A DNA stretch of 64,000 nucleotides, from the NCBI GenBank assembly GCA_947447975.1, contig CANFLU010000001.1, positions 186,001 to 250,000 of the forward strand. The letters run 5' to 3'. The DNA comes from Comamonadaceae bacterium. GTDB lineage: Bacteria > Pseudomonadota > Gammaproteobacteria > Burkholderiales > Burkholderiaceae_C. Each line of letters starts with the position of its first letter. The first letter of the stretch is position 1. Shown piece by piece: positions 12,301 to 20,429 of the stretch. Position numbers and translations under genes: made by a program. The notes beneath the pieces were generated by a model, which saw nothing but the letters and a program-made list of their open reading frames with translations, was not told the origin of the DNA and did no database searches.

Positions 12301-13500
12301 GGGCTGGTAGGCCTCCAACCAGGAACGCAACTTGGGGTCCATGGGAAAGCGCTGTGCGATTTGGCTTAAAGCGCCCACATCCAGGCGCTCGGCAATCAAT
12401 TCACCATGGGCTGGCGAGGAGTCAATCTTGGCACCTTTACCCGCTTGTGCATCCCACATCGATAAGCGCGCATTGCCACCGGGCCAGCGTACGCCGTCTG
12501 CGGTGACAAATTGCAGGCCCTCGCTGGTGTACTCCATGCCGCCGTCGATGCGGCGCGCGGCCAAGCGCCCCGATGCCGTGGGCACCACCATGGGGGAGGA
12601 TTGCTCAGCATGGCCTAGTTGTACGTTCTTGACCAGCACATCCGCAGTCGCACCTGTGAATGTGCCGCGCCGCACATCCAACCAAGTGCGTATGCTGCCG
12701 CGTCCCTCACTGACCTGCGTACCCAAGTCCAAATAGTTGCGTAGCTGACCCCAGTCCACGTCACCAAACATCGCATACATCTGCCCCGTCCAGGTGGCCA
12801 ACTTGCCCGCATGCAATGCCAGCACTGGATGCGTAAATACGCCTTGCACGGTAAAGCGATCGCCCCATTGGGCTGGCGGGCTGGCATCGAGCCGCATGCT
12901 GTGGCTAAAACGCCTATTGCGCAGCACAATATCCACATCGTACAAATCCAGCGCTACTGCGTTGCGCGTTTCGTCGGTCCAGCGCAGCTGGCCGTGGCGT
13001 ATCGCAATTTCTGGTTGGCTAAAGAACCAATCGCTGGCGGCATCGGGGGCTTCATCGATATGACTGAGTTGTAAGCCAGCGATCCAGATGGACCCGTCGG
13101 CACCGCGCCGTATGTCAAGTACCGCGCCTTCAACATACAGCTGTTCTAGGTTGCCAGCCGCCAGCGACCGGGGGGAAATCGCGGCCCTCACCGTGGGCAG
13201 GGTCAGCGCGACCCGTCCTTCTTTGTCAACCAATTGCACCTCATGCAGCGCCAGCGAGGGTATCAGTCCGTTGGATACCGCTTCGATATGGCCTATGCGT
13301 ACCCCTATCCCTAAACGCAGCGTAGCTTGTTCCTGTAGCCAGGGGCGCAAGGTGTCGATTCGCGGCACAATGGCAAAGTGCAGCACCGCCCAAAACACCA
13401 CAAACAGCAGCCACCCAGCACTGACCAGACGCAGCAGCCACTTGGCCAGAAGCGCGACTGCCAACAGGGTGCGCGAAGGGGTCTTGGGGGTATCAGTCAT
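9367..13500 (-). CDS. yhdP: YhdP-family AsmA-like protein (TIGR02099, phospholipid transport)
   Basis: 1377-residue envelope protein. One N-terminal membrane helix (about residues 15-40, LLAKWLLRLVSAGWLLFVVF) anchors a very long periplasmic beta-rich domain of the AsmA/DUF3971 type. In enterobacteria YhdP, with TamB and YdbH, carries phospholipids to the outer membrane; transfer of that role here is inference. The C-terminal AsmA-like segment contains NLQMKGPNAVVLMEGSADIA and a conserved terminus. The ATG at 13500 was chosen over a GTG two codons upstream; neither has a clear ribosome site. Only 26 bases separate it from the divergent glnE start, so the promoters must lie inside the neighbouring coding regions. 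It is followed by the nitrilase gene. Confidence 0.9.
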   Translation of the reverse strand: MTDTPKTPSRTLLAVALLAKWLLRLVSAGWLLFVVFWAVLHFAIVPRIDTLRPWLQEQATLRLGIGVRIGHIEAVSNGLIPSLALHEVQLVDKEGRVALTLPTVRAAISPRSLAAGNLEQLYVEGAVLDIRRGADGSIWIAGLQLSHIDEAPDAASDWFFSQPEIAIRHGQLRWTDETRNAVALDLYDVDIVLRNRRFSHSMRLDASPPAQWGDRFTVQGVFTHPVLALHAGKLATWTGQMYAMFGDVDWGQLRNYLDLGTQVSEGRGSIRTWLDVRRGTFTGATADVLVKNVQLGHAEQSSPMVVPTASGRLAARRIDGGMEYTSEGLQFVTADGVRWPGGNARLSMWDAQAGKGAKIDSSPAHGELIAERLDVGALSQIAQRFPMDPKLRSWLEAYQPLGNVQDFQASWKGAASAPETFALKGRIRQAGFAAQAEGTPGVRGLDLELDLSERGGRAHLAIDKGVLDWGKHLVEPLVPVTELNADLQWKKASAGWTVSVSKVRFVNADVQGELDGQWTVQPNGSGPGFTDLQGRFTRLDLARVPRYLPLSVSKDLRDYLRDAVRAGTASDIKLKLKGNLRDFPFAQPRQGDFRISANLSNATYAYAPASPMPTAKPPWPVFTQLTGELVIDQSALYLNGMRGLWGTVPMWRGDAVINNLYGNSTVSVNAQGRGPLADALAVSNNSPLAEMTGQALAKASANGLADYRVKLDFPLADTNHMTVNGSVNLQGNDVQILPTTPRVLRARGPINFTEYGYNVNGVTGRLFGGDVRIDGSLGSMGAPAENAVALVAKSADGGASLKASPAVLRLEGRVAAEGLREATELGAMANLAHYATGATNYQAAIMMRAGVPDITVSSNLQGMALALPAPFAKGAETQVPLRLQVAAPLDSNSAALAKTQEQWQVILGTSANLNLLRDISSATPRVLRGTLALGAGANEPMTMPAQGISARLSMDTLDVDSWSVLFSGVSTSVGTRKKISTPQFDLGTDFLPNALQLRAREISWSGHAVHAVNLKATRIANLWRSQVETTEFSGQLEYRQASLGGTTTDSSNAGRLFARLSRLTLNSSAAQEVDKLLDEQPSSIPALDVVAEEFELQGRKLGRLEVEAINQVSPAARDTQREWLLKRFNVNMPEAVLNASGSWRLQPASSGAAVNPPAESMRDRRRTQLDFKLDIKDSGDLLARYGMKNVIRRGKGKIEGQVGWMGSPITVDYPSMTGSFNVDIEDGQFLKSEPNIGKLLGVLSLQSLPRRLLLDFRDVFSEGFTFDFVRGDVNISQGQARTNNLQMKGPNAVVLMEGSADIAKETQAIKVVVIPEINAAGAALVYTAVNPVVGIYSLLAQWLLLKPLVQANTHEFFIDGTWLEPRVTKVERSNTPK

Positions 13501-13526
13501 TGGCACGTGCAGTCAGGCAGGGAATT

Positions 13527-16241
13527 ATGACCGGCAATATGCACAAGTCGCTCTCGGACCATGCGCGATTTGCGCAAAGAGTGCGCAGACGGTATGGCCC
13601 AACATTGGCAATGCTCCCAGAGGGCCTGCCCGATGCGGCGGCGCAGCTTGTCCTTTACCAGGCGCTGCGCACCCAAGGCCTCACGGTGGGTGCGGCTTTG
13701 CGCATGACGCGCCAGCACGTGCTCGAACGATTGCTGGTGCTGGACTGCGACGCGGGCCTGGACTTGCGCGCGGTCACCCAGTGCATGACCGAACTGGCGG
13801 AACTGGCCTTGTGCGAAGCCTATGCCCAGGCTAGCGCCGATGTGCAGGCCGTGCATGGCGCGCCCTGCAAAGCCGATGCAAGCCCTAGCGCGCTGTGCAT
13901 CATTGGCATGGGCAAACTGGGCGCGCGGGAGCTCAATGTGTCCAGCGACATTGACTTGATTTACGTGTACGAAGCCGATGGCGAAACCGCTGGCAATAGC
14001 GAAGGGCGGGGCCGTATCTCCAACCAGGAGTATTTTGGAAAGCTGGTGCGTGCGCTTTACACGCAATTGGGCGAAACCACCGAGCACGGATTTGTATTTC
14101 GGGTCGACCTGGCCTTGCGGCCCAATGGCAACTCTGGGCCGCCAGCGGTGTCCCTGGGCGCTTTGGAAGAATATTTTCAGACGCAAGGCCGCGAGTGGGA
14201 GCGCTTTGCATGGCTGAAAAGCCGGGTACTGGCGCCGCAGTCCAGCGTGGGTAGCGCTTTTGCCATGCAACTGCGCGCGGTCGTAACGCCCTTTGTGTTT
14301 CGCAAATACCTGGACTACAACGTATTCGATGCGCTGCGCATACTGCACCGCCAAATCCGTGAGCATGCGGGCAAACGCAGCGCCGGCCGCCCCGAGCGGC
14401 ACAATGATGTCAAGCTCTCGCGCGGTGGTATCCGCGAAATTGAATTTACGGTACAGCTATTACAAGTAGTGCGCGGTGGCCAGTTTCCCGAGTTGCGCAC
14501 CCGCCCTACGCTCAGCGCGCTACAGCGCCTGGTTCAAGCAGGCTTGATGCCCACTGAAAAAGCCCTGGCCTTGCAAGAAGCCTATGTTTTTTTGCGCCGT
14601 GTAGAGCACCGTATCCAATACCTAGACGACCAGCAAACCCATGTGCTCCCCACGGGTGATGACGATCTGGCTTGGATCGCGCATACCATGGGTATAGCCA
14701 GCGTCAGCGCATTTTTGACGCAGCTCGATCACCATCGCGAAAACGTGGCGCAAGAATTTGATGTGCTGCTCGGCGGCAAGGACAAACCATGCACCGTCTG
14801 TAAACCGAATGAGGGCGGCCCGGCCCTGGAGACGGACTTGGACAGCGTACTGGACCAATTGCCAGCGGCCATGCAAGAGCACTTGGCACTGTGGCGTGAC
14901 CATCCGCGCATCTTGGCGTTGCGGGAGGAATCGCGGGGCCGCTTGCTGCGCTTGGTGCAGCGCACTGGCCAGTGGCTGCACGAGGGCGATATCACACAGG
15001 ATGCGGCCTTGCGGCTGATGGATTGGATGGAGTCACTGCTGCGCCGCGAAAGCTATTTGGCTTTATTGGTGGAGCGTCCAGCGGTGCACCAGCGACTGCT
15101 GCGACTCTTGGGTGCAGCGCGGTGGCCGGCGCGCTACTTGCTCAAGCATCCAGGCGTTATCGACGAGTTGGCCGGAAGCACCATGGTGCGCGAACGCTTT
15201 GACGCTGCGCAATGCGAGGCCGACATAGAGAGGCGCTGCATGGCTTTGCGCAACAGCGGCGAAGAGGACGACGAAAGCTTGCTCAATTTGCTGCGCCGCG
15301 CGCACCATGCCGAAGTGTTTCGCACGTTGGCGCGTGATGTAGAAGGCCTGATAACGGTGGAGCAAGTTGCCGATGATTTAAGCGCGCTGGCCGAAGTGAT
15401 TCTGCGCATCACCACCCGCTGGGTCTGGCAACGCATGAAACAGCGCCATTGCGAGTTGCCGCGTATCGCCATCATTGCCTACGGCAAACTCGGCGGCAAA
15501 GAGCTGGGCTATGGCGGCGACCTGGACATTGTGTTTCTGTACGACGATCCAGATGAGCAAGCAGGCGAAATTTACGGCACGCTGGTGCGTAAACTGATCA
15601 ACTGGTTGACGGTGAAAACCAGCGAGGGCGACCTTTACGAAATCGATACGGCGCTGCGCCCCAATGGCAACTCTGGCCTTTTGGTCACTACTTTTGGCGC
15701 CTATGCCGACTACCAGCAGCAACGTGGCTCGAACACCGCTTGGACATGGGAACACCAGGCGATGACACGCGCACGTTGCGTGCTGGGAAGCGCCGACATG
15801 CAAAACCGTTTTGATGCCATCCGCGAAGCCGTGATTTGCAGCCCGCGCGACCAGAGCGCCTTGCGCGACGAAATTGCCACGATGCGTGACAAAGTACGTG
15901 CTGCCCATCCGGTGCCCGCCGATCGCTTTGACGTCAAGCACAGCCCAGGCGCTATGGTGGACATTGAGTTTGCCGTGCAGTACCTGGTATTGGCATTCGG
16001 ACAAACCCATCCGGCTTTGCGCGCCAATGTGGGCAATATCGCTCTATTGCAAGCAGCACAAGACAGTGGCCTGTTGCGCGCGCCGCTAGGCCAGGATGCC
16101 GCTCAAGCCTACCGCACGTTGCGACGCATCCAGCATAAAGCCCGCCTGAACGAAGAGCCCACCCATGTGGCCCTGGACGATGCCCATCAAGAGCGCCAGG
16201 CGGGGTTAGCGCTGTGGCATTCGGTTTTTGCAGTCACCTAA
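13527..16241 (+). CDS. glnE: Bifunctional glutamine synthetase adenylyltransferase/adenylyl-removing enzyme
   Basis: 904-residue regulator of nitrogen assimilation that adds or removes AMP on glutamine synthetase in response to PII and glutamine. Two nucleotidyltransferase domains are plain. The N-terminal (deadenylylating) one has GMGKLGARELN and SSDIDLIYVYE, and the C-terminal (adenylylating) one has AYGKLGGKELGYGGDLDIVF. Both metal-binding Asp pairs are intact, and RPNGNSG recurs in both halves. The start at ATG 13527 is preceded by GCAGGGA at good spacing; a TTG nine codons earlier is less likely. The 3' end overlaps the convergent esterase gene by 4 bases. Confidence 0.96.
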   Translation: MTGNMHKSLSDHARFAQRVRRRYGPTLAMLPEGLPDAAAQLVLYQALRTQGLTVGAALRMTRQHVLERLLVLDCDAGLDLRAVTQCMTELAELALCEAYAQASADVQAVHGAPCKADASPSALCIIGMGKLGARELNVSSDIDLIYVYEADGETAGNSEGRGRISNQEYFGKLVRALYTQLGETTEHGFVFRVDLALRPNGNSGPPAVSLGALEEYFQTQGREWERFAWLKSRVLAPQSSVGSAFAMQLRAVVTPFVFRKYLDYNVFDALRILHRQIREHAGKRSAGRPERHNDVKLSRGGIREIEFTVQLLQVVRGGQFPELRTRPTLSALQRLVQAGLMPTEKALALQEAYVFLRRVEHRIQYLDDQQTHVLPTGDDDLAWIAHTMGIASVSAFLTQLDHHRENVAQEFDVLLGGKDKPCTVCKPNEGGPALETDLDSVLDQLPAAMQEHLALWRDHPRILALREESRGRLLRLVQRTGQWLHEGDITQDAALRLMDWMESLLRRESYLALLVERPAVHQRLLRLLGAARWPARYLLKHPGVIDELAGSTMVRERFDAAQCEADIERRCMALRNSGEEDDESLLNLLRRAHHAEVFRTLARDVEGLITVEQVADDLSALAEVILRITTRWVWQRMKQRHCELPRIAIIAYGKLGGKELGYGGDLDIVFLYDDPDEQAGEIYGTLVRKLINWLTVKTSEGDLYEIDTALRPNGNSGLLVTTFGAYADYQQQRGSNTAWTWEHQAMTRARCVLGSADMQNRFDAIREAVICSPRDQSALRDEIATMRDKVRAAHPVPADRFDVKHSPGAMVDIEFAVQYLVLAFGQTHPALRANVGNIALLQAAQDSGLLRAPLGQDAAQAYRTLRRIQHKARLNEEPTHVALDDAHQERQAGLALWHSVFAVT

Positions 16242-17146
16242 ACTTTTATGCCGCTTGCGCGCAAAAATGTCCCCAACTGCCGTACCGAGGAATCGGCTTC
16301 GGCAAAACGCCCCGCAAAAATTTGCCAAACATGCCACATACCTTGGAACTCCTGCAATTGCACCGCTGTACCTGCTGCTTGCAAGTTGACCGCCAGCGTC
16401 TTGGCGTCGCCTAACAGGGTTTCATGTTCACCAACGTGAATCAGGGTGCGCGGCAGATTGTGCAGGGCGGCAAAGTGGGGTGAAACCAATGGGTGAGCCA
16501 AGTTGCTGATGCCAACATAAAGTTGGGCCGCCATAGACAGGGTCGATGTGTCTGGAAAAAACGGGTCGACAGCGGCTTTGCTTTGGTGCGTAGGCTGGCT
16601 AAGCGTTAAATCGGTCCAGGGCGAGAGCAATGCCATCGCCCCGGGCGCGGGGTGGCCGCTATCGCGCAGTCGCAGCGCCAGGGCCAGCGCCAGACCGCCA
16701 CCCGCAGAGTCACCGGCCAGCACGATGGTGCGCGCCGGATTTTGCGCGTGCAGCGCCAGGTAGGCGGTGTGGGCATCGTCCAGCGCGGCGGGAAACGGGT
16801 GCTCAGGCGCCAGCCGGTAGTCCAGCAAAAAACAATCTAGCCCGGCGGCTAGGGCCAAGTGGCCGGCCAGGCCCCGGTGGGTGTGGCAAGAGCCGGTGAT
16901 ATAGGCGCCGCCATGCAAATACAAAACCACCGCAGCGGCTTCAGCGCCTGTGGGCCGCAGCCATTCACCAGTGCATCCGTCCAGTTGCGCCGGCTGCACC
17001 AGTACGCCAGCCGGGGCAGGGAACATGCGCGCTGAAGACTTGTTACGCGCTGCACGGACCTGCTCCAGCGTGCCGCCGCGCAAAGCGAATTTACGCAACT
17101 GACGTTTAACTGCGTAATAAAAAAACCGGGATTTCAGGGAGGGCAA
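16238..17146 (-). CDS. Alpha/beta hydrolase, HSL-type esterase
   Basis: 302-residue serine esterase of the hormone-sensitive-lipase family (family IV). The oxyanion motif HGGAYITGS and the nucleophile elbow GDSAGGG are visible, and the later HVGEHETLLGDA and MWHVW segments supply the acid and histidine of the triad. There is no signal peptide, so it should be cytoplasmic. It probably acts on short-chain acyl esters, but the natural substrate cannot be read from sequence. It is convergent with glnE, overlapping its stop by 4 bases. It may share a transcript with the marC pair upstream (57-base gap). Confidence 0.85.
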   Translation of the reverse strand: MPSLKSRFFYYAVKRQLRKFALRGGTLEQVRAARNKSSARMFPAPAGVLVQPAQLDGCTGEWLRPTGAEAAAVVLYLHGGAYITGSCHTHRGLAGHLALAAGLDCFLLDYRLAPEHPFPAALDDAHTAYLALHAQNPARTIVLAGDSAGGGLALALALRLRDSGHPAPGAMALLSPWTDLTLSQPTHQSKAAVDPFFPDTSTLSMAAQLYVGISNLAHPLVSPHFAALHNLPRTLIHVGEHETLLGDAKTLAVNLQAAGTAVQLQEFQGMWHVWQIFAGRFAEADSSVRQLGTFLRASGIKV

Positions 17147-17203
17147 CGCAAACTCCTACAGGGCCGCCACGGCGGTTTATGGCGATAGATCTTGGCGCTG
17201 CGC

Positions 17204-17818
17204 TTAGGCGCTGCTGCTCTGTACCAACTGCATCGCAAACGTGCGGATGCCGCGCAACAGCATTTCAATGGCTACCGACACCAGCACCAGGCCCATTAGG
17301 CGCTCAATGGCCGTGACCACACGGATACCGATGAGGCGTTGGATGCGTTCGGCAGATACCAGCACGATGGCACTGATCAGCATGGTGATGCACAAGGCGG
17401 CTACCCACTCCAGACGTTTTTCCGGTTGCTGCGATACCAGTAGCAAGACCGTAGCCAAAGCCGAGGGCCCTGCAATGGAGGGCACAGCCAGTGGAACGAT
17501 CAACGGCTCTATCAGTAGCTCGGCTTCAGGCGGTGTAGGGGGCGGAAATACCATGCGCAAGGCGATCAAAAACAAAATCACCCCACCCCCGATTTGCAGC
17601 GCTAAATCGCTTAAGTTCATCACCCGCAAAAAGCCTTCGCCGACAAACATGAATGTCAGTAGCAAAAAAAAGGCGATCGAAATTTCCCGAAGAATGACGC
17701 GCAGGCGTCGCGCTTGCGGCACGTGTTTGAGTGCATTGGCAAAGACCGGAATATTGCCTATCGGGTCGGTGATCAATACCAGCAAAATCGTCGCTGAAAC
17801 AAAGGTGTAATTCATCAT
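17204..17818 (-). CDS. MarC family integral membrane protein
   Basis: 204-residue UPF0056/MarC protein with about six hydrophobic helices and the family landmark LVLITDPIGNIPVF near the N-terminus, plus LAVPSIAGPSALATVLLL in the middle. The family sits in the inner membrane; its function is unresolved, and the early link to multiple antibiotic resistance in E. coli was not upheld. The start ATG overlaps the stop of the glyoxalase-fold gene by 4 bases (ATGA), which indicates translational coupling. Confidence 0.88.
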   Translation of the reverse strand: MMNYTFVSATILLVLITDPIGNIPVFANALKHVPQARRLRVILREISIAFFLLLTFMFVGEGFLRVMNLSDLALQIGGGVILFLIALRMVFPPPTPPEAELLIEPLIVPLAVPSIAGPSALATVLLLVSQQPEKRLEWVAALCITMLISAIVLVSAERIQRLIGIRVVTAIERLMGLVLVSVAIEMLLRGIRTFAMQLVQSSSA

Positions 17819-18228
17819 GTGGCGTACACCGTGTCCAATGAGGCAAAGCCTTTGATCTCTAGCGGGTTGCCGCTAGGGTCCAGAAAAAACATGGTCCATT
17901 GCTCGCCGCTTTGTCCTGCAAAGCGCAGCTGCGGCTCCATCACAAACTTTACTTGCGCATCGCGTAAACGCTGCGCTAGCGATTGCCAGTCGGGCAGGGC
18001 CAGCACCAGTCCCAAATGCGGCATGGGCACAAGGTGGTCGCCTACACGCCCGGTCAAGCTCGTTTTAAACGGCTCGCCCAAATGCAAGGAAATCTGGTGA
18101 CCGAAAAAATCAAAGTCCACCCAGGTGTCGGTACTGCGCCCCTCCGTGCAGCCCAACACGCCGCCATAAAACGCGCGGGCGGCTTGCAAATCGGTGACGT
18201 GGTAGGCGAGATGAAACAGGCTAAGCAT
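17815..18228 (-). CDS. VOC superfamily protein (glyoxalase/dioxygenase fold)
   Basis: 137-residue single-copy vicinal-oxygen-chelate protein. It opens with LFHLAYHVTDLQAARAFYGG, the usual first beta-alpha unit with a metal-ligand His. It continues with FDFFGHQISLHLG and closes with MFFLDPSGNPLEIKGF, carrying the C-terminal Glu ligand. This pattern fits a metal-dependent lyase or dioxygenase-like enzyme, but the substrate is unknown. It is first in a two-gene unit with marC (4-base overlap). It is divergent from the copper cluster, with 37 bases between start codons. Confidence 0.85.
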   Translation of the reverse strand: MLSLFHLAYHVTDLQAARAFYGGVLGCTEGRSTDTWVDFDFFGHQISLHLGEPFKTSLTGRVGDHLVPMPHLGLVLALPDWQSLAQRLRDAQVKFVMEPQLRFAGQSGEQWTMFFLDPSGNPLEIKGFASLDTVYAT

Positions 18229-18265
18229 GGTTCAAGGATAGCAGCCCTGCTGCCATAATGACACG

Positions 18266-18622
18266 ATGTCTCTGCTCCACTACTTGCGCACCTCCGCCGA
18301 CCTAGGCCGCTGGGTGTTGCTATGGTGGTGCATGGCCCTGGGCGTAGCCGTCGCCGCGCCGTGGTTGCAGCCGGTGCAGCACACACTGGTATGCAGCGCT
18401 TCGGGCAGCGTCTCGGTGCAGGACACCGGGGCACCGGATACACCGGCCAGCCACCATCTCGATTGCGTGCTGTGCCTGGGTACCGGGGCTCCTCCCCTTG
18501 CGATGGCGCCAGTGCCTGCAGCCGACCCGGTGCCACTGCTGCGCACGGCACAAGCGGCATCTATGGGCCCGCAGCGCCGTACCGCGGCTCCGCCGCCAGG
18601 ACGCGGCCCGCCCCAGGTGTAA
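18266..18622 (+). CDS. DUF2946-like small Cys-motif protein, copper cluster
   Basis: 118-residue protein with an N-terminal hydrophobic segment (about residues 16-34, WVLLWWCMALGVAVAAPWL) that looks like a signal peptide or anchor, then HHLDCVLCLG. The HxxxCxxC pattern and overall plan resemble DUF2946 proteins, which accompany copper and TonB receptor genes in proteobacteria. The C-terminal 40 residues are low-complexity Pro/Ala/Arg. The function is unknown; periplasmic metal handling is an inference from the motif and the neighbours. A 153-base gap follows before ycnI, with no gene in it. Confidence 0.6.
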   Translation: MSLLHYLRTSADLGRWVLLWWCMALGVAVAAPWLQPVQHTLVCSASGSVSVQDTGAPDTPASHHLDCVLCLGTGAPPLAMAPVPAADPVPLLRTAQAASMGPQRRTAAPPPGRGPPQV

Positions 18623-18775
18623 TCCCAGCCCGCTAAGCGCCAGGTACTTGTTGCATGGTGCCTCGCGCTGTGCGCGGCTCCCCGGGCGCTCTGCCCCAAA
18701 CCGTTCTATCGAAGTAAGCGCTGCGCTATGCCTGCGCGCTATCGAAGATTTCTCTAGCCCCAACAAATTTTTAGC

Positions 18776-19327
18776 ATGCACATACTCCAAAATTCTTTTC
18801 TGTTGCTGGTCAGCACATTAGCCCTGGTAGCAATCCCGGCGCAGGCCCATGTGGTGTTACAAGATGGTGCCGCTGCCGCCAACAGCAGCTACCGCGCTAC
18901 CTTGCGTGTGGGCCATGGCTGCGATGGCGAGCCGACGACGTCCATGCGCGTCATACTGCCCGCTGGTTTCCATGGCGCCCAGCCCATGCCTAAGCCCGGT
19001 TGGACGCTGCGAACTGTCATCGGCCCTTTGGCCGTGCCCTATGAAAGCCACGGAAAGAAATACACCGAAGGCGTGCTGGAAATCAGCTGGACTGCCAATG
19101 GTGTGGACAATGCCTTGCCCTCTGATTTTTACGACGAATTTGTGCTGCGCGGAACCACCCCCGCCAAGCCCGGCCCGCTGTGGTTCAAGGTCGTGCAAGC
19201 CTGCGCCAAGGGGTCGAATGACTGGGTCGAAGTACCCGCAAACGGTACATCCACCAAAGGCTTGAAGATGCCAGCGGCTTTGCTCGAAGTTTTGGATGTG
19301 CAGGCCGCTAGCGGCCACGCACATTAA
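18776..19327 (+). CDS. YcnI family copper-binding protein (DUF1775)
   Basis: 183-residue exported protein. The signal peptide ends PAQA at residue 24, so the mature chain would begin with His25 (HVVLQD). In the characterised Bacillus YcnI an N-terminal His of the mature protein binds copper, and the same arrangement is visible here. The domain landmarks GHGCDGEPT, GWTL and LWFKVVQACAKG follow. It probably binds Cu(II) in the periplasm and hands it on. It sits directly upstream of a PCu(A)C chaperone gene, a frequent pairing. There is no C-terminal membrane helix, unlike Gram-positive homologues. Confidence 0.87.
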   Translation: MHILQNSFLLLVSTLALVAIPAQAHVVLQDGAAAANSSYRATLRVGHGCDGEPTTSMRVILPAGFHGAQPMPKPGWTLRTVIGPLAVPYESHGKKYTEGVLEISWTANGVDNALPSDFYDEFVLRGTTPAKPGPLWFKVVQACAKGSNDWVEVPANGTSTKGLKMPAALLEVLDVQAASGHAH

Positions 19328-19394
19328 TCGTTTGCGCAGACCATTCGCTTTGTTTGGTCGGTGTATCAATCGTTATTTTTAGAAAGTAAACACC

Positions 19395-19871
19395 ATGAAC
19401 AGCAAATTCCTTATCCGCAGCCTGATGCTCGCCAGCCTGATGCTTACCAGTGCCTGGGCGCAAAACATCAGTGTGCACAACGCCTGGGTGCGTGCCACGG
19501 TGCAAGGGCAAAAGGCCACGGGTGCCTTTATGACGCTCACCTCCAAAACCGATACCCGTTTAGTCGGCGTCAGCACCAGCGTGGCCGGCGTGGCCGAAGT
19601 GCATGAAATGAAGATGGATAACAACGTAATGCAAATGCGCGCCCTGCCCGACGGGCTGGCGCTGCCTGCAGGCAAGGCGGTGGCTTTGCAGCCCGGCGGT
19701 TTTCACGTGATGCTGATGGACTTGAAGCTGCCGCTGCAAAAAGACACCACCATTCCCCTGACCATGCGCTTCAAAGACGCCAAGGGTGTGGAGAGCAGTG
19801 TGGAGATCAAAGTGCCCGTGTCTCAGGTGGCGCCTGGCGGCGGCAAAGAGCACCAGCACGGTGAACATTGA
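19395..19871 (+). CDS. Periplasmic copper chaperone PCu(A)C
   Basis: 158-residue exported cupredoxin-like chaperone, with its signal peptide cleaved after about residue 22 (SAWA). The copper site of the family is visible as His70 (VHEMKM), Met81 (MQMRAL), and His104 and Met106 (GGFHVMLM). PCu(A)C proteins deliver Cu(I) to the CuA or CuB centres of cytochrome oxidase. A His-rich tail (EHQHGEH) provides a possible extra Cu(II) site, as in other long-tailed members. It is preceded by ycnI (67-base gap) and followed by the second DUF2946-like gene. Copper delivery to respiratory oxidase is inferred from the family. Confidence 0.92.
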   Translation: MNSKFLIRSLMLASLMLTSAWAQNISVHNAWVRATVQGQKATGAFMTLTSKTDTRLVGVSTSVAGVAEVHEMKMDNNVMQMRALPDGLALPAGKAVALQPGGFHVMLMDLKLPLQKDTTIPLTMRFKDAKGVESSVEIKVPVSQVAPGGGKEHQHGEH

Positions 19872-19901
19872 GTTGCTGCACCTTAGCTTGTAATAAGGCG
19901 G

Positions 19902-20321
19902 GTGGGCCGCATGCTTGATCGGCAAGGTAGGGCATGGCGCCGTGCATGGGTGTGGCTGCTCCTTGGCCTCCTGCTGGTGGCGCCGTTGTTACCGGGGCTC
20001 AGCGCATCGTCGACACGCGCCACCTTAGCCAACTTAGACATATGCAGTAGCACTAGTGCCTTGGGCACTAGTGAGGTTGCGTTTGCCACACCTGTACTGG
20101 CGAATGACCATGCGCCGACTTCGGATAGCCACCAGAGCGCTGGAGGCCATTGCTTGTGGTGCTTCGCCTCTTCCCACGCATTCGGCCCGGCGACTTTTAC
20201 GCCATTAGGGTTCGTTGACACCCTCGCCAAGCAAGCACTGCCCGCGCCGTATGGGCGGCGACCAGGTGCAGCGGCCATTCTGGAAGCCGCCTTCGCGCGC
20301 GGTCCTCCGACCCTGGCCTGA
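19902..20321 (+). CDS. DUF2946-like protein, second copy in copper cluster
   Basis: 139-residue protein with a basic N-terminus, a strong hydrophobic segment (about residues 16-34, WVWLLLGLLLVAPLLPGL) and later the motif GGHCLWCFASSH. That HCxxC pattern is the hallmark of DUF2946. The GTG start at 19902 is used; an ATG three codons later (19911) is equally possible. It lies 30 bases after the PCu(A)C gene and ahead of the TonB-dependent receptor, the usual context of the family. The function is unknown. It has the same plan as the protein at 18266-18622 but little sequence identity. Confidence 0.7.
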   Translation: MGRMLDRQGRAWRRAWVWLLLGLLLVAPLLPGLSASSTRATLANLDICSSTSALGTSEVAFATPVLANDHAPTSDSHQSAGGHCLWCFASSHAFGPATFTPLGFVDTLAKQALPAPYGRRPGAAAILEAAFARGPPTLA

Positions 20322-20333
20322 GCTGCCACAGCT

Positions 20334-20390
20334 GCCTGCCATTGCAGGCGCATCAATTGGATGCTTGCGCGGGACGCTTTTGCCCCGCGC
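20334..20390 (+). other. Two hairpins between DUF2946 gene and TonB receptor
   Basis: GCCTGC-CATT-GCAGGC (20334-20349) and GCGCGGG/CCCGCGC with a 10-base loop (20367-20390) are perfect stems in the 108-base gap. No U-tract follows either, so they are not standard terminators. They could be mRNA-processing or attenuation structures that set receptor expression apart from the upstream genes. Confidence 0.4.
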
Positions 20391-20429
20391 TGGGGCATTC
20401 ATTTCGAATCCCTTATTGAGTAAATATTC

